A DNA stretch of 64,000 nucleotides from Bacilli bacterium. Its GTDB lineage: Bacteria > Bacillota_I > Bacilli_A > RFN20 > CAG-288. Shown here in pieces: positions 44,493-52,270 of the stretch. The translations under genes were made by a program, and so were the position numbers. The notes below the pieces were generated by a model. That model did not search any database. It worked only from the letters and a program-made list of their open reading frames with translations, and had not been told where the DNA came from. Every line of letters starts with the position of its first letter. Position 1 is the stretch's first letter. The stretch lies in contig JALCLG010000001.1 of the NCBI GenBank assembly GCA_022647725.1, forward strand, positions 1,342,001-1,406,000, given 5' to 3'.

Positions 44493-44538
44493 TTGATTTT
44501 AAACAACTATATTTTATCAAATCTAATTGAATCGTCAA
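44493..44538 (-). promoter_or_regulatory. ohrR promoter and candidate operator
   Basis: Minus-strand TTGACG (44538-44533), 16 bases, TAAAAT (44516-44511). Just after it an imperfect dyad, TTGATTTTAAACAA on the plus strand (44493-44506), could bind OhrR. Confidence 0.5.
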
Positions 44539-44551
44539 CTGGGACGCTCAC

Positions 44552-44597
44552 GAAACGAGTGACGCAAAAAGGCTTCGCGGTTTGCGACACTCGTTTC
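44552..44597. repeat. 17-base inverted repeat
   Basis: Arms GAAACGAGTGACGCAAA (44552-44568) and TTTGCGACACTCGTTTC (44581-44597), one mismatch, 12-base loop. No U-run on either strand, so not a standard terminator. It lies between an AbiEi-like gene and the ohrR promoter. Confidence 0.75.
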
Positions 44598-44616
44598 CCT
44601 ATTAAAAAGCTAAGGG

Positions 44617-45216
44617 TTAAGCTTTGTTTTCACAAATAATATTAAGATAGCTCTGCATCCATAAAGGTGCATCGCAGGCTTCTTTGACCAGCGTCTGAAT
44701 TTCTATTTCCGACAGAGACTGATGGATGCGGCGCAGGTCCTGAGCCTGAATATTGTTTTTCCCTAAGGATCGCAAGGCTTCAAAGACAAGACCGCTCTTC
44801 TCAGAAACGGCAAAATGATTCGGGGCGGCTCTTTTGAAGACAATCCTGCTTTTGCCAATGAGATAGGAAATGTAAGGGCCTGACGACAGAAAACAATACG
44901 TTGCAGGAATTTGGGTACTGAGGCCAAAGAAGTTAAGAGCCGACACTCCTGTCGGAAGAATCTGCCAATGATGACTTCGGGCCAGGGCTTTGGAGACTTC
45001 AAACAGATCAACAGGCTCCTCCATGGCAAAAGACGGATTGAGGAGTCGATATCCGTAGATCCCTGGCAAGATACGATTGAGAATCCCTTCCTGGGTAAGC
45101 CTCTCCAAAGCTTTGCTAAGGGCTTTATAATTGCCCAAAGCTGCCAAATCCCGAAGACAATAGACTTGCCTTGGTTTCTGCTTGATTTGCTCTAAGATTT
45201 TATCCTGCATTCGCAT
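44617..45216 (-). CDS. DUF6088/AbiEi-like protein
   Basis: 199 residues. Winged helix (about 15-60, LRDLAALGNYKALSKALERLTQEGILNRILPGIYGY) then the domain with LPTGVSALNFFGLSTQIPATYCFLSSG, a hallmark of DUF6088/AbiEi-type antitoxins. Start is 45216 or 45210. No toxin gene is adjacent on either side. It may act as a solitary regulator. Confidence 0.75.
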   Translation of the reverse strand: MRMQDKILEQIKQKPRQVYCLRDLAALGNYKALSKALERLTQEGILNRILPGIYGYRLLNPSFAMEEPVDLFEVSKALARSHHWQILPTGVSALNFFGLSTQIPATYCFLSSGPYISYLIGKSRIVFKRAAPNHFAVSEKSGLVFEALRSLGKNNIQAQDLRRIHQSLSEIEIQTLVKEACDAPLWMQSYLNIICENKA

Positions 45217-45360
45217 TTAAGAAAATTACCTGTCTCCAATAATATATGCTTTTTGCGACAATAATGAAACTTGGAAATGCTCTGCCCAGAAAACAACTCA
45301 TTCTCTAAAGGACATTATCTGTCCTGAAAGCTCTTTTCGTAAACTTCTTTCATCTTTCTA

Positions 45361-45388
45361 TTGCATTTAGAAATATTGCCTCTATAAT
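45361..45388 (+). promoter_or_regulatory. promoter of MarR/ABC exporter operon
   Basis: TTGCAT (45361-45366), 16 bases, TATAAT (45383-45388). Confidence 0.6.
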
Positions 45389-45422
45389 GGATTGAAAAAT
45401 AGTTAACAGTGTGAGGCATTCA

Positions 45423-45860
45423 ATGGGAAACGAAAATTACGAAGCCCTGCTGGACTTCATCATCACGGATAAGGACATCGTGGTCAACGGCCACGAACGG
45501 ATCTCGGCCGGCTTCGGCCGAGGCCAGGTCTTCTTCCTGATCCGTCTCTATCATGACAAGTCGGTCTCCGCCACGGATCTGGCCGAGGCGATGAATGTCG
45601 GCTCGGCCCGGGTGGCCTTCTTCTTGAAAGATATGGAAGGACGGGGCCTGATCCAACGGACCAAGGATCCTAACGATCACCGGAGAATCATCATTGTCTT
45701 AACCCCGCAAGGCATCAAAGTCGCTCAGCGTCTGGAGAAGCAGTTACGGGACTTTGCCGATGTCTTTGTCAGTCAGTATGGCTATGATTCCATCCTGCAG
45801 GTGAATGCCTTGCTCCATAAGGCAGCAGACATCCTGAATCACATGAGAGGTAACGCCTAA
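45423..45860 (+). CDS. MarR-family regulator of ABC exporter
   Basis: 145 residues from ATG 45423 (GAGG at 45412-45415; the GTG at 45411 overlaps that site). Winged helix with VSATDLAEAMNVGSARVAFFLKDMEGRGLIQR and the DPNDHRR wing. Its last base is the first base of the exporter gene (TAATG). Likely represses the operon and responds to a drug or metabolite carried by the exporter. Confidence 0.88.
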   Translation: MGNENYEALLDFIITDKDIVVNGHERISAGFGRGQVFFLIRLYHDKSVSATDLAEAMNVGSARVAFFLKDMEGRGLIQRTKDPNDHRRIIIVLTPQGIKVAQRLEKQLRDFADVFVSQYGYDSILQVNALLHKAADILNHMRGNA

Positions 45861-47749
45861 TGTTCAAACTGTTTGCACGCTTCCGTAAAAGGGATTGGCT
45901 CTCCATCGCCATCATCATCGGCTTAACGGTGATTCAGGTTTGGTGTGTCATGCTGATGACGGACTATATCAAATACATTATTCAGTCCATCACCTATCTA
46001 AGCTACCAGCAGGATCCGTCCCAGCTCGGAAATACGTTCTTAACGATGTATAACCAGGCCGGCGGCTCCTGGAGCACGGTCGATGCTCTGGTGCAGGCCT
46101 CCGGTGCGACGTTAGGGATGTCCCAGAAACTGATCGATACCGTTCATGCTATCGCCTCCGCCACGATCCAGGATGTCTATTTCAATGTCGGGATGATGAT
46201 TTTAGTTACCTTAGGCTATATGGGAGCCCAGACGCTGATCTCCGTCCTGGCCAGTGCCGTCGCTGCCAGCTTTGCTACCTCGCTCCGCCATGACATCAAC
46301 AAGAAGGTCTCCTCCTTCTCGCTTGCCAATATCCATGGCTTCTCCACGCCGACCTTGATTACCAGAGCCTCCAACGATATCGAGCAGGTGCAGATGGCGA
46401 TCCTTCTGACGATGCGAATGGTCTTTGCCGCCCCGGTGACGGCCATCTGGGCCATCTGCAAGATCCAGGCCAGCTCCACCGAACTGACCATCACCACCGC
46501 TGCCGCGGTCGTGCTCCTCATCATCGGGCTTCTCCTCATCATGCTGATGGTGATGCCCAAGTTCAAGGTGAGTCAGAAATATGTCGATAAACTCAATGAA
46601 ATCTCGAGAGAGAACCTCACCGGCATCCGGGTCGTGAGAGCCTATAACGGCGAACGCTACCAGGAACGGAAGTTCAAGACTGCCAACGATGATCTCACCC
46701 ATCTCAATACCTTCACCGGCCGGGTCATCGGCGCCTTGTCGCCGCTGATGACCATCCTGATGGATGGGGTCTCCTTAGCTATCTATATTGTAGGATCCTA
46801 CCTCATCAACAATAAGACCTTGGACTATGCCACCGTGACCTCCTTCATGACCTTGGCTACCCAGATCGTGATGGCCTTCATGATGCTCTTGATGATGTTC
46901 ATCCTCTGGCCCAGAGCCAGTGTCAGTGCCAAACGGATCAACGAAGTCCTTCAGGCCAAGGATTCGATTCAGGATCCTGTCGAAGAGAAGCCGTTTACCG
47001 AGAAGGGAACCTTGCGCTTCGACGATGTGTCCTTCCGGTATCCGGATGCCAAGGAGAACATCGTCGAACATGTCTCCTTCAAAGCGACCGCCGGTCAGAC
47101 GGTGGCTGTTGTCGGTGCCACCGGCTGTGGCAAGTCGTCTCTCATCAATCTGATTGCCCGGCTTTATGACTGCACCCAAGGCAGCATCTCCGTCGATGGG
47201 GTCAACGTCAAGGACCTAAGTCAGAAGAAGCTTCATTCCGTGATCGGGTTTGTGCCGCAGAAGGGTGTCCTCTTTACTGGAACGATAGCCAGTAACCTGG
47301 CTTTCGGCAATAGCAATCTTTCCATCGATGACATGGTTGAAGTCAGCAGGATTGCCTGCGCCGATGAGTTTGTCACCCAAATGGAGAAAGGCTATGACTC
47401 ACCCGTCTCCCAAGGCGGAACCAATGTCTCCGGTGGCCAGCGTCAGCGACTTTGCATCGCCCGTGCCTTAGCCACCCATCCGGAAATTCTGGTCTTTGAT
47501 GATTCCTTCTCTGCCCTGGATTTCAAGACGGATCTGCAGGTACGTGAGAATATCAAGAAAGCCTATCCGGAGACCACCAAAGTCATCGTGGCCCAGCGCA
47601 TCGGCACCATCATGGATGCCGATGAGATCCTGGTGCTGGAGGATGGCAAGGTGGTCGGTCAGGGACGGCATCAGGACTTACTGAAGTCCTGTCCGACCTA
47701 CCTTGCCATTGCCTTATCGCAGCTTTCCAAGGAGGAATTAGGATTATGA
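45860..47749 (+). CDS. heterodimeric ABC multidrug exporter, degenerate-site subunit
   Basis: 629 residues: six-helix membrane domain (about 15-330) and ATPase domain (about 380-620). Walker A GATGCGKS (about 419-426) and signature VSGGQ (about 521) are intact. The catalytic Glu after Walker B is Asp (VFDDSFSALD, about 543) and the H-loop His is Gln (VAQRIG, about 577). That pattern marks the inactive half of BmrC/BmrD, LmrCD or TM287/288-type exporters. The partner gene overlaps by four bases (ATGA). Confidence 0.9.
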   Translation: MFKLFARFRKRDWLSIAIIIGLTVIQVWCVMLMTDYIKYIIQSITYLSYQQDPSQLGNTFLTMYNQAGGSWSTVDALVQASGATLGMSQKLIDTVHAIASATIQDVYFNVGMMILVTLGYMGAQTLISVLASAVAASFATSLRHDINKKVSSFSLANIHGFSTPTLITRASNDIEQVQMAILLTMRMVFAAPVTAIWAICKIQASSTELTITTAAAVVLLIIGLLLIMLMVMPKFKVSQKYVDKLNEISRENLTGIRVVRAYNGERYQERKFKTANDDLTHLNTFTGRVIGALSPLMTILMDGVSLAIYIVGSYLINNKTLDYATVTSFMTLATQIVMAFMMLLMMFILWPRASVSAKRINEVLQAKDSIQDPVEEKPFTEKGTLRFDDVSFRYPDAKENIVEHVSFKATAGQTVAVVGATGCGKSSLINLIARLYDCTQGSISVDGVNVKDLSQKKLHSVIGFVPQKGVLFTGTIASNLAFGNSNLSIDDMVEVSRIACADEFVTQMEKGYDSPVSQGGTNVSGGQRQRLCIARALATHPEILVFDDSFSALDFKTDLQVRENIKKAYPETTKVIVAQRIGTIMDADEILVLEDGKVVGQGRHQDLLKSCPTYLAIALSQLSKEELGL

Positions 47750-49569
47750 GCGGACCAAGACCGATGGGTCGTCAGAAGATGGCTCCCAAGATGTCCAAGA
47801 AGGACAGCTCGGAAGCCTTGATGAAATTAGCCAAATCGTCCAAACGGTACTGGCCGTCTTTCATTGTGTCGGTGATTCTCATCCTCATTGCCGTCGTGAT
47901 TGCCGTCATCTCCCCGAGTTATCTTTCGGATCTCAGCAATGAGATCGTCGACAAGGCGCCGACCAGCAGCATCGATATGGACCTGATCTGGCGTTTAGCC
48001 ATCATCCTGATTGCCTGCTACGTCTCGGAAGCCTTAGCCAACTATCTGGCCAGCTTCATCATCACCGGCGTCACCCAGCGCTATGCCAACGACTTACGGA
48101 AAGCCATCAGTGAGAAGATCAACCGGCTTCCGTTAGCTTACTTTGATAAGACCCAGATCGGCGACATCCTCTCCCGGATCACCAACGATGTCGATAGTCT
48201 CTCCCAGAGTCTGGATTCGGCCATTTCGATGGTTGTCTCTTCCATCTTCATGCTGATCGGGTCCTTGATTGGGATGTTTTCCACGTCCTGGAAGATGGCC
48301 TTGGCAGCGATGATTTCTCTGCCGCTGATGGCAATCTTCTTAGGCCTCATTATGGGCTTAGCTGCTCCGCAGTTTGTCAAACGTCAGGAGAAGATCGGTG
48401 ATGTCAACGGTCTTATCGAAGAGAAGTTCTCCGGTCAGCTCATCATCAAGCTCTTCAATGCCGAGGACCGGGAAGATGCCAAGTTCGATGAGAAGAACCA
48501 GGACTTAGGCAAGACGATGTTCAAGGCCCAGTTCTATGGCGGACTGATGATGCCGCTGATGTCCTTCATCTCCTATGCCACCTATGCCGTCGTGATGTTA
48601 GTCGGCGGTGTCCTCATTGCCAACAAGGAGCCGGGGATTACCTTAGGGACGATCTCAGCCTTCTTGGTCTATGTCCGTCTCTTCCAGACGCCGATGACTC
48701 AGATGGCTCAGGCTCTCAATACCTTACAGACGGCCGGGGCTGCCAGTAAACGGGTCTTTGACTTCTTAGGCGAGAAGGAAGAGGATCCGGAGACTGGCAA
48801 AGCCTTCAAGCTTCTCGATGCCGATGGCAAAGAGAAGGTGAAAGGCGAGGTCGAGTTCCGGGATGTCGCTTTCTCCTATGATTCCAGCCGGGAGATCATC
48901 CATGATTTCTCAGCTAAGGTCAAACCCGGCATGAAGGTCGCCATTGTCGGCCCTACCGGGGCCGGCAAGACGACCATGGTGAACCTGCTGATGCGCTTCT
49001 ATGAGGTCAACAAAGGTCAGATCCTGATCGACGGCATCCCGATCAGTGAGATGCCACGGCGCGAGATTCACGACATTTTCGGCATGGTCTTGCAGGATAC
49101 CTGGGTCTATGACGGCACCTTGAAAGACAACATTGTCTATAACACGCCGAATGTCCAGGACAGTGAGATCGAGGATGCTCTGGAAAAGGCAAATTTGGCT
49201 CACTTTGCAGCTACCTTGCCTAATGGCATCAACTATGACTTCAAGGATGCCGACTCGCTCTCGTCCGGACAGAAACAGCTGATCACCATTTGCCGGGCGA
49301 TGCTGCGGCATACCCCGATGATGATTCTCGATGAGGCGACCAGTAACGTCGATACGAGAACCGAGGAAGAGATTCAGGAAGCGATGGATGAGTTAACCAA
49401 AGGCAAGACGTCGTTTGTCATCGCCCACCGGCTCAGCACCATTAAGAACGCCGACCTGATCCTGGTGATGAAGGACGGCAACATCGTCGAGACCGGTACC
49501 CATGATTCCTTGATGGCCCAGAACGGTTTCTACGCTTCCCTCTACAATTCGCAGTTTGCTTTCGAATAG
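47746..49569 (+). CDS. heterodimeric ABC multidrug exporter, catalytic subunit
   Basis: 607 residues, same layout. Walker A GPTGAGKT (about 400), Walker B MILDEATSNVD with catalytic Glu (about 527) and H-loop IAHRLS (about 560) are canonical. The signature reads LSSGQ, slightly off, as expected for the subunit that pairs with a degenerate partner. Exports drugs or lipids. The N-terminus has a basic Met-rich tail (about 1-30). Confidence 0.92.
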   Translation: MSGPRPMGRQKMAPKMSKKDSSEALMKLAKSSKRYWPSFIVSVILILIAVVIAVISPSYLSDLSNEIVDKAPTSSIDMDLIWRLAIILIACYVSEALANYLASFIITGVTQRYANDLRKAISEKINRLPLAYFDKTQIGDILSRITNDVDSLSQSLDSAISMVVSSIFMLIGSLIGMFSTSWKMALAAMISLPLMAIFLGLIMGLAAPQFVKRQEKIGDVNGLIEEKFSGQLIIKLFNAEDREDAKFDEKNQDLGKTMFKAQFYGGLMMPLMSFISYATYAVVMLVGGVLIANKEPGITLGTISAFLVYVRLFQTPMTQMAQALNTLQTAGAASKRVFDFLGEKEEDPETGKAFKLLDADGKEKVKGEVEFRDVAFSYDSSREIIHDFSAKVKPGMKVAIVGPTGAGKTTMVNLLMRFYEVNKGQILIDGIPISEMPRREIHDIFGMVLQDTWVYDGTLKDNIVYNTPNVQDSEIEDALEKANLAHFAATLPNGINYDFKDADSLSSGQKQLITICRAMLRHTPMMILDEATSNVDTRTEEEIQEAMDELTKGKTSFVIAHRLSTIKNADLILVMKDGNIVETGTHDSLMAQNGFYASLYNSQFAFE

Positions 49570-49574
49570 ACGAC

Positions 49575-49612
49575 AGAAGCGGGATTCCTGAACGGAAACC
49601 CGCTTCTTTTTT
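49575..49612 (+). terminator. terminator of exporter operon
   Basis: AGAAGCGGG (49575-49583) and CCCGCTTCT (49599-49607) with a T-run. Confidence 0.88.
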
Positions 49613-49652
49613 CAATAAAGATCGGAGAGTCTTGCCTTCACGGAATCTGCGT

Positions 49653-50234
49653 TCATACTAGCACCTCCAGGTAGGTTCTCAGTATCTTCTCGCATTTCAG
49701 CGCCTTGGCATAAGCATCCAGCCGGTTCAGATCACGGTCTTTCCGTGTCAGATAGGTCGTAAGGATCTCTTTCATCTCTTCAATGCCGACTTTGTTCCGG
49801 TAAGCAAGAATATCAATGATTGTTTTCTCACAATCGAAGATGACGAAGGAATTATTGCCCTCATGAATGACCTTCCGACCCATCCTTAGCCGCTTGGCAT
49901 CAAAATAATAAAGCCTCAGACGTGGGCTGTCAGGCAGGGTAGTCACTCTGGCTTTCCGGTCAATGGCAATATCCACGGCATCAGGGACGTAATGAGACAG
50001 ACCATAATAGGAAGCAGCCGAGAGCAGGCAGATAACCCCTTTCGGAACATAGGAAGAGGCCGAATAAAAGTCATTCTCCTCTCCGACATAGTGAAGGTTC
50101 TCATAGGTCGTATGATTGACTTTTTTCAGATACCCCTCTTGAGTCAGGCACTTTATCCGATAGTAGGAGAGACCTTCTTCCTTCAGCTTTGTTCCTGTGA
50201 TGAATTTTGTCGAATTATCCATTTGTTCCGCCAT
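49653..50234 (-). CDS. AbiEi-family antitoxin-like protein
   Basis: 193 residues. N-terminal winged helix (TGTKLKEEGLSYYRIKCLTQEGYLKKVNHTTY) then VPKGVICLLSAASYYGLSHYVPDAVDIAI and a C-terminal ECEKT-like region (VIFDCEKTIIDIL), fitting type IV AbiEi antitoxins. GATGAGG lies six bases before the ATG. No AbiEii gene follows; the next minus-strand gene is far away. The only AbiEii-like gene in the window is at 58560, so it is an orphan. Confidence 0.8.
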   Translation of the reverse strand: MAEQMDNSTKFITGTKLKEEGLSYYRIKCLTQEGYLKKVNHTTYENLHYVGEENDFYSASSYVPKGVICLLSAASYYGLSHYVPDAVDIAIDRKARVTTLPDSPRLRLYYFDAKRLRMGRKVIHEGNNSFVIFDCEKTIIDILAYRNKVGIEEMKEILTTYLTRKDRDLNRLDAYAKALKCEKILRTYLEVLV

Positions 50235-50381
50235 ATCTTACCTCATCCCTAGGATACTCCCTTTCTCAAACGATTTCAACTAGTTTCGGCAGTTTATAAA
50301 AAGTGCCTAATTTAGTTTAAATACAAAGCAGAAGCGATTACTTTCCGGGCAAATATTTGAAAACTGACAATTCTTTTTCTG

Positions 50382-50397
50382 TTTAAGTTTCATTTAA
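50382..50397 (+). promoter_or_regulatory. shared 16-base box upstream of lipoprotein
   Basis: TTTAAGTTTCATTTAA: two TTTAA copies 11 bases apart, as in OmpR/PhoB-type binding sites. The same box with one change stands before the small lipoprotein at 57956. Confidence 0.55.
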
Positions 50398-50444
50398 ACT
50401 ACGCCTTTTATCATAAGGTCATAATTAACCAAGGAGGAATGGTT

Positions 50445-51832
50445 ATGAACAGACGTAATTATCGGAAGCTGATGCTCTTACCTCTCATGCTTCTCTTAGC
50501 CGGCTGCACCGGAACGACGACGTCTTCTGCGGCGTCGACGGCGACCAGTGTGACTACGAGTGAGACCGCCTCCACGGCGACCTCGACGACATCGACTGGG
50601 ACTTCGACGGCGACGACGTCTACAACGTCGGGTACCGGTACGATTACGGGTACGTATTCTCAGAATGGTTCACAGAGTGTGACGTATACGTCGACCAATT
50701 CCGGTGCCGGAACGGCCACCAAGACCTTAGTCGGTGCTTATCTGATTACCGGCGATTGCACGGTCGAGGGCGGTACCTGGACCAGCACGACCGCAAATCA
50801 GGCAGTGTTCCTCGTGGTCGGCAGTGGCAACTTGACAATTAAGAATGCCACCATCGTCAAGGACGGAACCCCTTCTTCGGTCGGCGATGATCATAACTTC
50901 TATGGCCTTAATTCTGCCGTTGTTGCGGCCGGATCCAGTATGGCCTTAATTCTGCCGTTGTTGCGGCCGGATCCAGCGCCAAGATCACGATGTCGGGATG
51001 CACGCTCAATGTCGCCAGCTCTGGCTCCAATGCCGTCTTCTCCGGTGCCGGGGCCACGATTACGGTTTCCGATACGACCATTGATAACAAATGCACCGGC
51101 AACAGCCGTGGCCTGCATGCCACCTATGGCGGCACTATCAACGCTTCCGGAATGACCATCACTACGGCGGGCAAGAGCTGTGCTGCCGTGGCCACCGACC
51201 GAGGCGGCGGGTACGTTAACCTCACCGGTTCGGCGACGGCGATGAATACGTTGACGACGACCGGTCAGGATAGTCCCTGCCTTTATTCGACCGGTGTCAT
51301 CAAAGCCGCTTATGTGACGGGCAGTGCCTCTCAGGCCCAAGCTATGGTCATTGAAGGATCCAACGTCATCAAGGTCGAGAATTCGACCCCCTCCGGCAAG
51401 AACCATTCGTCCAGTGCTGCTGTCGATTGGGGCGCCATCATGCTCTATCAGTCGATGAGCAATGATTCCGTCGGCGGCAAGCCGGTCGTCGAGCTGATCG
51501 ATACCACCATCACCAACCTCGACAGCGCAGCACCGATGTTCTATATCACCAATGCCGATGCCACCATCTATCTGAGCGGTAAGACCTTTGACAATACGGC
51601 CGGGAACGGTGAGTTCCTCGATACGACGACCCGCTGGACGTCCACCGATGAGACGGCGGAGTTCCATATCAAGGCGTTGACCTTAGGAACATTGAAAGTC
51701 AATCTGGCCAACAGCCCCACGTCCGTCCTGAAGACCACCCTCTATGATTCGGCCAGTGTCACCTGGAACAATTCGGGTTCCGGCAAGGTCAACACGTCGA
51801 CGACGGGCAGTTCCTGGACGTTGCCGTATTAA
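50445..51832 (+). pseudogene. Ser/Thr-rich surface lipoprotein, frameshifted by 38-bp tandem duplication
   Basis: Lipoprotein signal with lipobox LLAGC, then a Ser/Thr linker (about 25-70) and a parallel beta-helix-like domain with repeated short strands (NLTIKNATIV, ITVSDTTIDN, GGTINASGMTI). ATG 50445 is chosen for AAGGAGG at 50431-50437. The frame breaks at a perfect 38-base tandem repeat; removing one copy joins the two halves into about 449 residues ending GSSWTLPY. Likely a cell-surface adhesin or glycan-binding protein anchored in the membrane. Could be phase-variable, a fresh mutation or an assembly error. Confidence 0.75.
50901..50976 (+). repeat. perfect 38-bp tandem duplication
   Basis: Units 50901-50938 and 50939-50976 are identical; 38 is not a multiple of three, so the second copy shifts the frame of the lipoprotein gene. 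Confidence 0.95.
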
Positions 51833-52270
51833 TTGCTAATAAATTCCACCAATAGACTTACCTCCCCAGTCTTCCTCAGCTGGGGAGTCTTCAGAAAATC
51901 ATAGTGACGGATAGAAAAAGCAGAGCGATTTTTCCTGAATCGTTCTGTTTTTTCAAATTATTGCATTTCCTTGATCAAAGGGTCGTAAAGAAATCTATGG
52001 GTTGACAGACCTCTCTCTTTTGCCCTGAAAGCTCTTCAAAAGAATTCCGGCTGACCCTTTCTTCGGTTTCCGTGGCAGACAAAAAGAATGAATGAAAAAT
52101 AGATTTTTTAAAAAAGCTTAATAATCGTCACAAAAAATTAGTAAAATAAAGAGTTTTTTTAAAATAATTAAGAAAATTAAAAAATACAAAATGACATTAG
52201 GGTTTTCAAACACTATCTCTTATAATGTTGCTGAAAACCATCCATTAGGAATGGTTATAGGGGGCTTGTA
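51833..52270. other. intergenic region between lipoprotein genes
   Basis: Holds two terminator-like hairpins (51862-51887 and 51921-51953), then an AT-rich stretch with TATAAT at 52221-52226 and a small hairpin AACCAT/ATGGTT (52236-52256) just before the GGGGG ribosome site of the next gene. No gene seen. Confidence 0.6.
51921..51953 (+). terminator. terminator downstream of lipoprotein
   Basis: CAGAGCGATT (51921-51930) and AATCGTTCTG (51938-51947), one G-U, six T. Confidence 0.8.

Noticed and set aside
46211..46702. Long minus-strand frames under the ABC exporter genes
   Set aside because: They are shadows of strongly coding plus-strand genes with GC-rich third positions.
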